Source: an uncultured Thalassolituus sp. (lineage in GTDB: Bacteria > Pseudomonadota > Gammaproteobacteria > Pseudomonadales > Oceanobacteraceae). From it: a stretch of 64,000 bases of DNA. Made by a program: the position numbers and the translations under genes. Positions within the stretch are counted from its first letter, which is position 1; the number at the start of each line of letters is the position of its first letter. Shown piece after piece: positions 30,813 to 39,927 of the stretch. The notes below the pieces were generated by a model. The model saw nothing but the letters and a program-made list of their open reading frames with translations, made no database searches and had not been told where the DNA came from. Where the stretch lies: NCBI RefSeq assembly GCF_950066645.1, contig NZ_CATMFB010000016.1, positions 28,786 to 92,785 on the forward strand, written 5' to 3'.

Positions 30813-32725
30813 CAGTGGCCTCCGTGCATCATGTGGTCTGAGTGCATATGGTGTTCATCAGCTCCTGCTTTAACCACCCTGACTTCGCGGAACATACCAG
30901 CCATGTGATAGAGCAGGTGACAGTGATAGGCCCAGCGACCTTCTGCGTCTGCAGTGACCAGATAGCTGATTTTCTTTCCCGGATGCACAATGATAGTGTG
31001 CTTACGCGGAATATAGTCGGGGTCACCGGTTTCCAGTTCACTCCATAGACCGTGCAGGTGAATCGGGTGAGTCATCATGGTGTCATTGACCAGGGTGATT
31101 CGTACCCGCTCGCCATAATGAAGAATCAGAGGCTCTGCATCGGCAAACGGAATGCCATTCATCGACCAGATATAACGGCTCATATTTCCCGTGAGGTGTA
31201 ATTGAATTTCACGTCCGGGTTCGCGAGTATCGAGTGTCGGTGTGAGGTTTTTGATATCGCTGTAACGCAGTACCCGGCGACCATAACGGGTGTCGTGATC
31301 GCGCAGGCCGATGCCTGGGTCATCAAGACCACTGACTGGCATCTCGGTCTGCATATCGACCTGAGGCCCGTTCTCACTTTCGGGGTGTACGATCTCGGCA
31401 TCGCTGCCCATCCCGGCTTTTGCCAGACCAGTCGCATTGGCCATTGAGTGATTCATGCCCGCATGCATCGAGTGATCCATTCCGGAGTGCATGGAATGAT
31501 CCATATCCCCATGGCCCATGGAGCCGTGATCCATAGAGCCATGATCCATAGAGCCATGATCCATAGAGCCATGATCCATAGAGCCGTGATCCATTCCCAT
31601 ATCCATATGACTCAGCACGGGGGCGTAATCCATTTCAGGAATGTCTGCCGTGAGTGAGAGGTCTGCGGTCAGACGTCCGCAAGCGTAACCGCTGCGGTCG
31701 ATGCTTTGGGCAAAAATGGTGTAGGCCTTGTCCGCTTCCGGCTCCACAATCACATCGTAGGTTTCGGCAGTGCCCATGCGGAATTCATCGACAGTCACCG
31801 GTTGAATGTTTTGCCCGTCGGAGGATACGACCGTCATTTTCAGGCCGGGAATGCGCACGTCGAATAAGGTCATTGCACCGGCATTAATAAAGCGCAGGCG
31901 GATCTTTTCTCCGGCGTTAAATAGTCCTGTCCAGTTATCGTCCGGAGTCTGGCCATTCATCAGGAAGGTGTAGGTCATTCCTGTGACATCAGAAATATCC
32001 CGGTCGGACATCCGCATGTCGTTCCACATCTGGCGATCTTTCCAGGTTGCCGACAGGCCCTTTTCCCGGATGTCTCTCCAGAGGTCGCCGACAGTACGTT
32101 CGCGGGTATTGTAGTAGTGCCCCATCTTTTTCAGGGTGGCGTAGATGTCACTGGGGTGTTCGTCACTCCAGTCTGAGAGCAGCACTACGTAATCCCGGTC
32201 GTATTCCACCGGGTCGGCGTCTTTCGGCTCTATCACAATCGCGCCGTACACGCCTGTCTGTTCCTGAAATCCGGAGTGGCTGTGATACCAGTAAGTGCCT
32301 GACTGATTCAGATCGAATTCGTAAGTAAAGGTCTCGCCGGGGGCGATACCCCCGAAGCTGAAGCCTGGTACACCATCCATATTGCTGGGCAGAATGATTC
32401 CATGCCAGTGGATAGAACTCATGTGCTTAAGGTTGTTGGTCACATTGATGCGAACGCGCTCGCCTTCTTTCCAGCGCAGTACTGGCGCTGGTAGCGATTG
32501 GTTCACGGTGGTGGCTAACCGGTCTTTGCCTGTGAAGTTAACGCCCTGCAGGCCGATGTTCAGGTTGAACACCTTACCCGCGAGTTCTGGCACCTGAGGT
32601 GACTCTTTAATGGAACCTTTCGCGTGTACCGGCAATCCTGTACTCAGCAATAGTGCACTGCCGGCAGCTCCTGTGACGAAGCGGCGGCGTGATACCACCG
32701 GTAGTCGGGAATCTGTTGTCATCAT
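30812..32725 (-). CDS. copA: CopA-type multicopper oxidase
   Basis: Periplasmic multicopper oxidase for copper tolerance (CopA/PcoA family), 637 residues. A twin-arginine signal (SRRRFVTGAAGSALLLSTGL) exports it folded. Copper ligand motifs are intact: SSIHWHG and YWYHSH in the first cupredoxin domain, THPIHLHG and the type 1 site AYHCHLLYHMAGMF at the C-terminus. A Met/His-rich insert around residues 375-425 contains tandem MDHGS units followed by MDHSMH-type units, expected to bind Cu(I). It lies between the CopL-like gene and copB, all on the minus strand. Confidence 0.96.
   Translation of the reverse strand: MMTTDSRLPVVSRRRFVTGAAGSALLLSTGLPVHAKGSIKESPQVPELAGKVFNLNIGLQGVNFTGKDRLATTVNQSLPAPVLRWKEGERVRINVTNNLKHMSSIHWHGIILPSNMDGVPGFSFGGIAPGETFTYEFDLNQSGTYWYHSHSGFQEQTGVYGAIVIEPKDADPVEYDRDYVVLLSDWSDEHPSDIYATLKKMGHYYNTRERTVGDLWRDIREKGLSATWKDRQMWNDMRMSDRDISDVTGMTYTFLMNGQTPDDNWTGLFNAGEKIRLRFINAGAMTLFDVRIPGLKMTVVSSDGQNIQPVTVDEFRMGTAETYDVIVEPEADKAYTIFAQSIDRSGYACGRLTADLSLTADIPEMDYAPVLSHMDMGMDHGSMDHGSMDHGSMDHGSMDHGSMGHGDMDHSMHSGMDHSMHAGMNHSMANATGLAKAGMGSDAEIVHPESENGPQVDMQTEMPVSGLDDPGIGLRDHDTRYGRRVLRYSDIKNLTPTLDTREPGREIQLHLTGNMSRYIWSMNGIPFADAEPLILHYGERVRITLVNDTMMTHPIHLHGLWSELETGDPDYIPRKHTIIVHPGKKISYLVTADAEGRWAYHCHLLYHMAGMFREVRVVKAGADEHHMHSDHMMHGGH
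31514..31596 (-). repeat. 15-bp tandem repeat encoding MDHGS units in copA
   Basis: Five consecutive near-identical 15-base units (plus strand GAGCCATGATCCATA) encode MDHGS five times in the Met/His-rich insert of CopA. Unit sequence is almost fixed at the DNA level, so copy number can change by slippage without losing frame. Confidence 0.85.
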
Positions 32726-32805
32726 TAATATCCTGTTCTCAATGAAATCCGGGCGTCTCTGTCACGACAGATCGCCTCAGCATCGGGTTTATGTGCTGTA
32801 TGAGC

Positions 32806-33195
32806 TCAGAGCAGGAGAGTCGGTGGACGGTCGGGCGGGGTGATATGTGGCGGTAGCGGGTGGCTTCGTAATTTCTGGAACTGATGTTCAGAAGGTACCC
32901 AGCCCAGGTTGATAAGCTCCGGAAGCATGGCTAAGCCAGGTGACACGATGTTATGACACTGCTGGTGGTGGCAGAGAGATACGTCTTTCTGGCAGCAGTC
33001 GTGATCTGTTGCAGATGAAGTGTCTGCTACGGACCCATGCATCTGATGCATGGCATGCTCTGCGGCGTGAAAATCTGTCTGCTTACTGGTATGTTCGCAG
33101 TATCGGACCGCGCTTTCAGCACGCAGAAATGATCCCGCCCATGCCGACTGGCACAGCGTCAGAATCAGAATGCATTGCATGATGCGTCGGAACAC
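32806..33195 (-). CDS. Cys/His-rich secreted protein, CopL-like
   Basis: 129-residue protein upstream of copA with a signal-like N-terminus (MQCILILTLCQSAWAG) and a mature part rich in Cys, His and Met (YCEHTSKQTDFHAAEHAM, DHDCCQKDVSLCHHQQCH), ending in a proline-rich tail. Composition, size and place upstream of copAB match the CopL family of copper-responsive proteins required for copAB expression in Xanthomonas; this is by resemblance only. The start may be ATG 33193-33195 or the second ATG five codons on. It lies 80 bp before copA and is probably co-transcribed. Confidence 0.65.
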   Translation of the reverse strand: MFRRIMQCILILTLCQSAWAGSFLRAESAVRYCEHTSKQTDFHAAEHAMHQMHGSVADTSSATDHDCCQKDVSLCHHQQCHNIVSPGLAMLPELINLGWVPSEHQFQKLRSHPLPPHITPPDRPPTLLL

Positions 33196-33327
33196 CCGTC
33201 ACTCCTCTATAAAGAATGTCAGGCTGACAAAGCCCGGGTTCAGAGTCAAGTTGGAAGGATGATTAGGGTTTATGTTCCCCGGGCGGTTATCATGTGCGTT
33301 ATAAGTATAAGAAATGGAGTGACAAGA

Positions 33328-34716
33328 ATGAGTTATGCGAAGTTTGCCACGTTAGGGGCGCTCACTTTAGGTCTGATGGCCTGCGGTGGTGAAGAAAGCA
33401 CACAAATCAGTGAAGCCACTGTGACGGGTCAGTCATATCTGCGGGTGCTGCATGCATCTCCTGATGCTCCGGTTGTCGACGTGGTGCTTGATAATGTTGT
33501 GATCCTCAGTGATGTCGCGTTTCAGGATGGCTCCGCCTACGCCCGTGTCGAAGAAGGCTCCCGGACGCTGCAGTTACGCGAAGCTGGGACGTCTACCGTG
33601 CTCTACAGTGCCGATCTCAATTTTGTCGTTAACGAATACTATTCGGCGCTTGCGGTGAATGCTGCTGCAGAGCTCGATGTGAAGGTCATCAGTGATACAG
33701 CGACAGCCAACAACGGTGTCACTGACGCTAAGGTAATCCACGCTGCGACTGCGGCCTCTGCCGTCGATGTCTTCGTGACTGAACCAGATGCGGCTCTGGG
33801 GACCCCGACGCTTGATGCGGTGGCTTATGATGGTGTCGCATTGCTTGAAAGTATCGACGGTGGTGAGTATCAGATCCGCATTGCCGACGATGCGTCAGAC
33901 ACGCAGGTGTACGATTCTGGTACCTTCGTTGTGATTGCCGAGCAGTCGACCACCGAAGTAGATACTGAGGCGCTCGATGCCGACACCCTGGTCACTACGG
34001 GCGATTTTGCCGTCGTTGCTGTTAACAGTACGAAGGGTAACTCTCCGGTGTCTGTTGTGGTCTGGAATGACGACGGTACGACGACCATTCTTGATGACAG
34101 TGCCGAGATCCGTGTGGTGCACGCGCTGGACGATATGCTGGTGGACGTTTACGCCGGTGGTGAGGTGCTGCTTGAGGACTTTGCCTACAAGTCTGTCGAA
34201 GCGTATCAGGTAGTTGAGCCTGGAGATCTGCAGATCGCGGTCGCTCCGGCCGATGGGGCAACGCTCAGTAACCTGACAAACGATGTCACGCTGGAGCGTG
34301 GTGAATCTTACACGGTAATTGCCTATGGCAATTCTGCAGCAACAAACGAAGCCAGACTGATCGTGCTGAACGATCAGCGCGCATCTCAGGATGACACTCA
34401 GGCAGACATCCGCTTCGTTCATGCATCGACGTCAGCAACCGCAGCCACGGTGGATATCTATGTGTACGAAAATACAGCGATCCTTCCTGCCGCAGCCACT
34501 GAGGGTAACCTGACCAAAGGCCGGGATTCCGGCTATCTGTCGCAGGCGCCGGCAACATACACGATTGATATCGTGGCAGATGAAACGACCGCACCAGCTC
34601 TGGTGAGCGGTCTGACGGCTGTCCCTTATGCGGCTGGCGAGGTTGAGTCACTGCTGATTATCGGCGACGGCACCGGGCTGGAAGCCCTGGTTCTGGATGA
34701 CAGCCGCGCAGATTAA
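33328..34716 (+). CDS. DUF4397-repeat lipoprotein
   Basis: 462-residue predicted lipoprotein: signal with lipobox LGLMAC (cysteine near residue 20), then at least four DUF4397 units each opening with a VxHA motif: YLRVLHASPDAPVVDVVLDN, AKVIHAATAASAVDVFVTEP, EIRVVHALDDMLVDVYAGG and DIRFVHASTSATAATVDIYV. The mature part is very acidic and Ala/Thr/Val-rich, fitting an extracytoplasmic beta-sandwich protein. Start ATG 33328 has GGAGTGA upstream; longer frames lack a signal sequence. Divergent from the copper operon with a 132-bp spacer; function unknown. Confidence 0.82.
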   Translation: MSYAKFATLGALTLGLMACGGEESTQISEATVTGQSYLRVLHASPDAPVVDVVLDNVVILSDVAFQDGSAYARVEEGSRTLQLREAGTSTVLYSADLNFVVNEYYSALAVNAAAELDVKVISDTATANNGVTDAKVIHAATAASAVDVFVTEPDAALGTPTLDAVAYDGVALLESIDGGEYQIRIADDASDTQVYDSGTFVVIAEQSTTEVDTEALDADTLVTTGDFAVVAVNSTKGNSPVSVVVWNDDGTTTILDDSAEIRVVHALDDMLVDVYAGGEVLLEDFAYKSVEAYQVVEPGDLQIAVAPADGATLSNLTNDVTLERGESYTVIAYGNSAATNEARLIVLNDQRASQDDTQADIRFVHASTSATAATVDIYVYENTAILPAAATEGNLTKGRDSGYLSQAPATYTIDIVADETTAPALVSGLTAVPYAAGEVESLLIIGDGTGLEALVLDDSRAD

Positions 34717-34733
34717 GTCAGTCGACTCCGATG

Positions 34734-34763
34734 AAAAAGCGGGCCTCATGGCCCGCTTTTTTG
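34734..34763 (+). terminator. Intrinsic terminator after the DUF4397 lipoprotein gene
   Basis: AAAAAGCGGGCC / GGCCCGCTTTTTT with a 4-base loop, 18 bases after the stop codon. Strong, perfectly paired stem with T-tract. Confidence 0.9.
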
Positions 34764-34834
34764 TGGCCGTCTGATTCGTCGTTTGGCCCCGCAGGTCCAC
34801 TGGTTTACTATACCGCCCATACTCAGGCTTAACG

Positions 34835-35143
34835 ATGGGCACCCCGGTCATGGCGATCAGCCACAAGTACCTCTGGACCACAGTAGCGGTTCTGCTGCTG
34901 CTTATTCTGCAATACCGCCTCTGGTTTGATGACAGTGGTGTCGTTGCCAGCCGCGCGCTTGAACGACAGATCGAAAGTCTGCATTCGGCGAATGATCAGC
35001 AGGCACAGATTAACCATGGGCTCCTCAACGAAGTGATGGATCTGCGTAATGGTGACGCGCTGCTTGAAGAAACAGCCCGCGAAGACCTGGGCCTGGTGAA
35101 AGAAGGCGAAAGCTTTATTCTGTTTGCCGAGCCCGATTCATGA
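34835..35143 (+). CDS. ftsB: Cell division protein FtsB
   Basis: Bitopic divisome protein that forms the FtsQLB complex activating septal peptidoglycan synthesis. A single membrane span near the N-terminus (YLWTTVAVLLLLILQYRLWF) ends in the conserved LQYRLWF, followed by a periplasmic coiled coil (ERQIESLHSANDQQAQINHGL) and the ARE..LGLVKEGE segment typical of FtsB. The ATG at 34835 is used; ATG 34850 gives 97 residues and is equally family-like. Its stop overlaps the ispD start (ATGA), the conserved ftsB-ispD-ispF order. eno is not directly upstream here, unlike in E. coli. Confidence 0.93.
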   Translation: MGTPVMAISHKYLWTTVAVLLLLILQYRLWFDDSGVVASRALERQIESLHSANDQQAQINHGLLNEVMDLRNGDALLEETAREDLGLVKEGESFILFAEPDS

Positions 35144-35838
35144 GCGAGTCTGTCTGGGCAGTGCTACCGGCCGCTGGCGTTGGTAGTCGTATGCAGGCCG
35201 ACCGGCCAAAACAATACCTGCCACTCAACGGCCGCTTCCTGTTGGAGCACACGCTGGAATGTATTCTGACGTACCCGCGCATCCGTAAAGCGGTCATTGT
35301 GTTGTCGGATGAAGACCCATACTGGCCACAGAGCCATTTTGCTGATCATCCCGATGTTATCCGGGCGTCCGGAGGCACCGAGCGTTGCCATTCTGTGCTG
35401 AACGGACTGTGCGCCCTGGAAGGCATTGCGAATGACGAAGACTGGGTGGCTGTTCATGATATTGCCCGCCCATGCCTGCGCCATTCCGATCTGGATACTC
35501 TGTTGTCCGGTCTGGGGGACGAAGGTGCAATTCTGGCGTCGCCAACCCGCGATACTATGAAGCGGGGTGTCGTCGGGGCTGATGGCACCGTGAGTATCGA
35601 ACACACTGTGGACCGTGTTCAGCTCTGGCATGCGCTGACACCACAGGTGTTCCGCCTGGGGACACTGCGGGCGGCGCTGGAAATGGCTTTGGCTGATGGC
35701 TTTGAAGTGACGGATGAAGCGTCAGCCATCGAACACAGTGGCGGCAGCCCCCGGTTAATCGCCGGGCGGGCTGACAATATTAAAGTGACGCGCCCGGAAG
35801 ATCTGGCGCTCGCTGAACTTTTTCTTTCTCAGAACTGA
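35140..35838 (+). CDS. ispD: 2-C-methyl-D-erythritol 4-phosphate cytidylyltransferase
   Basis: Third enzyme of the MEP isoprenoid pathway, joining MEP and CTP. The 232-residue protein starts with the nucleotide-binding loop [20 protein letters not shown], has the [17 protein letters not shown] segment near residue 105 and the TDEASAIEH region near 195. Length is standard. It overlaps ftsB by 4 bases and precedes ispF by 13. Confidence 0.97.
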   Translation: MSESVWAVLPAAGVGSRMQADRPKQYLPLNGRFLLEHTLECILTYPRIRKAVIVLSDEDPYWPQSHFADHPDVIRASGGTERCHSVLNGLCALEGIANDEDWVAVHDIARPCLRHSDLDTLLSGLGDEGAILASPTRDTMKRGVVGADGTVSIEHTVDRVQLWHALTPQVFRLGTLRAALEMALADGFEVTDEASAIEHSGGSPRLIAGRADNIKVTRPEDLALAELFLSQN

Positions 35839-35851
35839 TCAGGATACAGAT

Positions 35852-36334
35852 ATGCGTATCGGGCATGGGTTTGACGTACACGCCTTTGAAGAAGGCGACA
35901 TGATTACACTGGGTGGGGTGAAAATTCCCCACACTCACGGATTGAAAGCCCATTCCGATGGTGACGTTGCACTGCATGCACTTGCCGACGCACTGTTGGG
36001 GGCGGCAGCTCTGGGGGATATCGGAAAGCATTTTCCCGACACAGATGAACAGTGGCAGGGCGCTGACAGCCGGATGCTGCTGCGCCATGTTGTGTCGTTG
36101 GTGGCTGACAAGGGGTATCGCGCAGGTAATGTGGATGTGACCATCATTGCACAGGCTCCGAAAATGGCCCCTCATATTGAAGACATGCGCGCTGCCATTG
36201 CTGCGGATCTGCAGGTGCGTATTGATGACGTTAACGTTAAGGCGACCACGACCGAAAAACTCGGCTACGTCGGCCGCAAAGAAGGGATCGCCGTGCATGC
36301 GGTCGCACTTCTGATTCCTGCTGAAGCAATCTGA
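35852..36334 (+). CDS. ispF: 2-C-methyl-D-erythritol 2,4-cyclodiphosphate synthase
   Basis: Fifth MEP-pathway enzyme, cyclising CDP-ME 2-phosphate with loss of CMP; forms a homotrimer. The 160-residue sequence has the zinc ligands in [11 protein letters not shown] (DxH), the ligand histidine in the [24 protein letters not shown] region, and the catalytic [19 protein letters not shown] at the C-terminus. Standard length. Its TGA overlaps the truD ATG (TGATG). Confidence 0.97.
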   Translation: MRIGHGFDVHAFEEGDMITLGGVKIPHTHGLKAHSDGDVALHALADALLGAAALGDIGKHFPDTDEQWQGADSRMLLRHVVSLVADKGYRAGNVDVTIIAQAPKMAPHIEDMRAAIAADLQVRIDDVNVKATTTEKLGYVGRKEGIAVHAVALLIPAEAI

Positions 36335-37353
36335 TGTCTGTTAATCCTCAACGTTATACACAACTGCCTGCCTGGCCCTCTGCTTACCCGGTAACGGGTG
36401 CCCGAGCGATGCTTAAGCAGGAACTGACCGACTTTAAGGTCACAGAAATTCCTCTCGCCCTGCCTTCCGGAGAAGGGGAGCATGTCTGGCTGGATGTTGT
36501 TAAGACCGGCGCCAATACACAGTACGTCGCTGCGCAGATCGCAGAGTTTGCGGGAGTCCGTGATCTTGATGTGGGATACGCTGGCTTAAAAGACAGATAC
36601 GGCGTGACACGCCAGTGGTTCAGCGTCTGGATGCCAAAGGTTCAGGAGCCCGATTTTACGGCGTTTGAGCATGACGAATTTCAGATTCTGAGTCAGGCCC
36701 GCCATGTGAAAAAACTGCGTCCGGGCGACCTGCTGGGAAACCAGTTCGATATCCTGCTGCGCGATGTTGAGGGCGACCGGGCCTTGATTGACGCCAACCT
36801 GCAGGCGATTCAGAAAGGCGGAGTACCCAACTATTTCGGCGCGCAACGCTTTGGCCGTGACGGTGATAACGTTGAGCAGGGGCGGGCAATGCTCGCGCGC
36901 GAAATCCGGGTTCGGAATAAAAAGCGGAAAGGCATTTACCTGTCTGCGGTGCGCTCCTTTATCTTTAATGAAGTCCTGGCGGAAAGGATTCACCGTGGTA
37001 TCTGGGGGGCGACTCTGGAGGGGGATCTGCTGTCTGAGCAGGGCATGCCGACCGGCCCTCTCTGGGGACGCGGGCGCCTCAGCAGTGAAGGTGACGCACT
37101 GGCCCTGGAATCGGATATTGCCGGGCAACATCCGCTGCTTTGTGAGGGCCTGGAGCACGCGGGCCTGACTCAGGAGCGTCGCCCACTGGCAGCGCGTCCT
37201 GAGCAGTTCAGCAGCAGCAGGCCCCAGCCGGATCAATTAAGACTCACATTTTCTCTGCCTGCCGGTTATTATGCGACATCATTGATCCGAGAAATCCTTC
37301 ACACAGAAGAACCCCAGAGAGATACAGAGAATGAGCCTGCTCCTGTCGAATGA
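36334..37353 (+). CDS. truD: tRNA pseudouridine(13) synthase TruD
   Basis: Makes pseudouridine 13 in tRNA-Glu. The 339-residue enzyme has the family motif GLKDRYGVTRQWFSV near residue 80 with the catalytic aspartate, and VPNYFGAQRFGRDGDN in the PUS domain near 165, with the TruD-specific insertion between. The C-terminal ASLIRE motif appears here as YYATSLIREIL. It overlaps ispF by one base and surE by 23 bases, the conserved gene string. Confidence 0.96.
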   Translation: MSVNPQRYTQLPAWPSAYPVTGARAMLKQELTDFKVTEIPLALPSGEGEHVWLDVVKTGANTQYVAAQIAEFAGVRDLDVGYAGLKDRYGVTRQWFSVWMPKVQEPDFTAFEHDEFQILSQARHVKKLRPGDLLGNQFDILLRDVEGDRALIDANLQAIQKGGVPNYFGAQRFGRDGDNVEQGRAMLAREIRVRNKKRKGIYLSAVRSFIFNEVLAERIHRGIWGATLEGDLLSEQGMPTGPLWGRGRLSSEGDALALESDIAGQHPLLCEGLEHAGLTQERRPLAARPEQFSSSRPQPDQLRLTFSLPAGYYATSLIREILHTEEPQRDTENEPAPVE

Positions 37354-38071
37354 TGATGGTGTACATGCGCCGGGATTGCGGATGCTGGCAGAAACGCTCA
37401 GCAACGCAGGACACGAACTGTACGTCGTAGCGCCGGACCGGGATCGTAGCGGTGCGAGTAATTCACTGACGCTCGATCGTCCACTGCATCCGGTGACGCT
37501 GGATAACGGTTACATCGGTCTTAACGGCACCCCGACTGACTGCGTTCATCTTGGTATCAACAGTTTCTTCGCTGATCGCTGTGATCGGGTTATCTCGGGT
37601 ATCAACAGCGGCGCTAACCTTGGCGACGACGTATTGTATTCCGGTACCGTCGCTGCAGCGATGGAAGGGCGTTTTCTCAAAGCGACGCCAGTCGCGGTTT
37701 CCCTTTGTGGCAAAACCCATTTTGCAACCGCTGCGCAGGTTCTTCTCGAACTGCTTCCCCGTATCGAAACGCTGTCGCTGCCCCGCAACGCCATTATCAA
37801 TATCAACGTCCCGGACGTTCCGTATGATGAATTGCAGGGCGTTGAAGTGACCCGCCTGGGCCACAGACATAAAGCTGATAACCCCGTGAAGACCACAAAC
37901 CCACGTGGGAAGGACTGTTACTGGATCTCTGCAGCGGGAGAAGTGGCGGATGCTGGTCCGGGAACCGACTTTCACGCGATTGAACATAAGCGTGTTTCGG
38001 TGACACCAGTTCAGATTGATATGACATTACACAGTGAGCTTGTGCCGATGGCAGAGCACTGGAAGAAATAA
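37331..38071 (+). CDS. surE: 5'/3'-nucleotidase SurE
   Basis: Metal-dependent nucleoside monophosphate phosphatase of stationary-phase survival. The 246-residue protein shows the metal-binding loop [12 protein letters not shown] at the N-terminus and [25 protein letters not shown] near residue 90, with the nucleotidase fold intact. The ATG at 37331 lies inside truD and has AGAGAG upstream. pcm follows, as in the surE-pcm-nlpD-rpoS cluster of gammaproteobacteria. Confidence 0.97.
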   Translation: MSLLLSNDDGVHAPGLRMLAETLSNAGHELYVVAPDRDRSGASNSLTLDRPLHPVTLDNGYIGLNGTPTDCVHLGINSFFADRCDRVISGINSGANLGDDVLYSGTVAAAMEGRFLKATPVAVSLCGKTHFATAAQVLLELLPRIETLSLPRNAIININVPDVPYDELQGVEVTRLGHRHKADNPVKTTNPRGKDCYWISAAGEVADAGPGTDFHAIEHKRVSVTPVQIDMTLHSELVPMAEHWKK

Positions 38072-38117
38072 GAGCACAGGACGCACGTTGAACGAACATC
38101 ACCTGACCGGTATCGGC

Positions 38118-38750
38118 ATGACTTCCCAACGCACCCGTAATCGACTGGTGCAACGACTTCGTGACTCTGGCATCACCAGCGAAGACGTACTGAACGTGAT
38201 TTCAGTGACGCCCCGTCACCTGTTTGTCGATGAAGCACTGGCACACCGGGCCTATGAAGATACGGCCCTGCCGATTGGTCACGGCCAGACCATCAGCCAG
38301 CCCTATACCGTCGCTAAGATGACCGAAACCCTTCTGGCGGCCGGTCCACTTCACCGTGTGCTGGAGATAGGTACCGGTTCGGGGTATCAGACCGCGGTAC
38401 TGAGTCCTCTGGTGAAAACCCTTTACAGCGTTGAGCGTATTGAGCCACTGCATGTCAGGGCAGTCGAGCGACTGGAAAGCCTTGGCTACGACAACGTCAG
38501 ACTCTCACTTTCAGATGGCACCTGGGGCTGGCCGCAGCACGGACCCTACGATGGCATCCTCGCTGCTGCCGCACCGGAAGAGGTACCGGCCTCATTACTG
38601 GAGCAGCTGGCGGACGGCGGACGTATGGTTATCCCGGTCGGCGGGCAGGAGCAGAAGCTGATTCTGATCACCCGGAACGGGGATCACTTCGCGCGTAAAA
38701 CGCTGGAATCGGTGAGGTTTGTGCCCTTTCTGCCGGGCGTGCAGCGTTAA
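38118..38750 (+). CDS. pcm: Protein-L-isoaspartate O-methyltransferase
   Basis: Repairs isoaspartyl residues in ageing proteins using S-adenosylmethionine. The 210-residue product has the SAM-binding motif [16 protein letters not shown] near residue 80 and the family segment [21 protein letters not shown] chose the ATG at 38118 ([14 protein letters not shown]), which matches the usual N-terminus; a TTG at 38088 is in frame. It lies 46 bp after surE. Next downstream is a DUF368 gene before nlpD, an insertion relative to the E. coli order. Confidence 0.95.
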   Translation: MTSQRTRNRLVQRLRDSGITSEDVLNVISVTPRHLFVDEALAHRAYEDTALPIGHGQTISQPYTVAKMTETLLAAGPLHRVLEIGTGSGYQTAVLSPLVKTLYSVERIEPLHVRAVERLESLGYDNVRLSLSDGTWGWPQHGPYDGILAAAAPEEVPASLLEQLADGGRMVIPVGGQEQKLILITRNGDHFARKTLESVRFVPFLPGVQR

Positions 38751-38806
38751 CAGATTTCAGTTTACAGGGACGCGACGGCGTCCCTTTCTTATTCAGGGAC
38801 CCAAGT

Positions 38807-39709
38807 ATGAAATTAGCAGGCGTATTTTTTCGCGGACTGGCCATGGGAGCCGCAGATGTCGTGCCCGGAGTATCGGGCGGCACCATCGCTTTTATTACCG
38901 GGATTTACGGGCGCCTGCTCGATGCCATTTCTGGCGTCAGCCCCGCATTACTCACAACTCTTCGCCGGGAGGGTTTTACGGCGGCCTGGAAACAGTTGGA
39001 CGGTACCTTTCTGCTGACTCTGGGGTCCGGAATTCTGGTGGCCATCGCGTCATTAGCCAAAGTGATTCACTACCTGTTGATGCACCACCCGATTGCTCTG
39101 TGGGCATTCTTCTTCGGCCTGATTATCGCCTCATGCTGGCATATCGGGCGGACGATCCAGCAGTGGCGCTGGCAGGAGCTGGCTGCCATTGCTCTGGGGA
39201 CGGTCGTCGCGGGCTGGATCAGTATGGCGTCGCCTACTGAGATCGAAGCAAGCCTTCCGGTCGTGTTTGTCGCAGGAAGCATCGCCATCTGCGCCATGAT
39301 CTTACCCGGCATTTCAGGAAGTTTTATGTTGCTGTTGATGGGCCTCTACGGCCCGGTGATGGCCGCAATCAAGGGACTGGATCTGCCGTTACTGGGCACC
39401 TTTGCAGCCGGTGCACTGCTCGGCCTGTTGTTATTCTCGCGCCTTCTGAGCTGGTTGCTCCATCATTTTGAAAGTGTGGTACTCGCTCTTCTCACGGGTT
39501 TTATGGTGGGTTCGCTGGTCAAAGTCTGGCCCTGGAAAGAAACCCTGCTCACACGGATCAACAGTAAGGGAGAAGAAGTCCCTTTTATTCAGTCTAATGT
39601 TCTGCCCCTGATGGATGTTTCGTTGTGGTGGGCGCTGGGATTGATGTTCGCAGGGGCCATTCTGGTGTTAGGAATGGAACGACTGACGACAAAGAAAGAT
39701 ACTGACTGA
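38807..39709 (+). CDS. DUF368 membrane protein, PopT-type undecaprenyl-phosphate translocase
   Basis: 300-residue polytopic inner-membrane protein of the DUF368 family. Characterised members (PopT) recycle the lipid carrier undecaprenyl phosphate across the membrane for cell-wall synthesis. The N-terminal hallmark GAADVVPGVSGGTIAFITGIY is repeated in inverted-repeat fashion by MILPGISGSFMLLLMGLYGP near residue 165, the two half-helical hairpins of the family; eight or more hydrophobic helices are visible. Position between pcm and nlpD links it to envelope genes. The function is by family, not by residue-level proof. Confidence 0.9.
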   Translation: MKLAGVFFRGLAMGAADVVPGVSGGTIAFITGIYGRLLDAISGVSPALLTTLRREGFTAAWKQLDGTFLLTLGSGILVAIASLAKVIHYLLMHHPIALWAFFFGLIIASCWHIGRTIQQWRWQELAAIALGTVVAGWISMASPTEIEASLPVVFVAGSIAICAMILPGISGSFMLLLMGLYGPVMAAIKGLDLPLLGTFAAGALLGLLLFSRLLSWLLHHFESVVLALLTGFMVGSLVKVWPWKETLLTRINSKGEEVPFIQSNVLPLMDVSLWWALGLMFAGAILVLGMERLTTKKDTD

Positions 39710-39927
39710 TAAAAATGAACGGTTGTTAAGTCACCTGTTTTTTTTGATCCGCCTGTTTGAAATCCTGTATACAGTAACTACGCGAAAAAAATTCCACCTT
39801 TTTTAAGAATACTTGGTGATCAAAATAATAATTATAAATAACTAAAAGTTTTAAAGGTTGCATATTGTTACATGAACAAAAAGCCGTCACCTTGGGGTGT
39901 CAAAAACATAACTACTGCAGAAAAACG

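Noticed and set aside
31448..31657. Open frame antisense to the Met/His-rich part of copA, encoding an Ile/His/Arg repeat
   Set aside because: It is the mirror of the 15-bp tandem repeat in copA with no start signal of its own.
39765..39774. CTGTATACAG palindrome upstream of nlpD, reminiscent of a LexA (SOS) box
   Set aside because: The gammaproteobacterial LexA box needs CTG-N10-CAG; here the spacing is only four bases, and nlpD/rpoS are not SOS genes.
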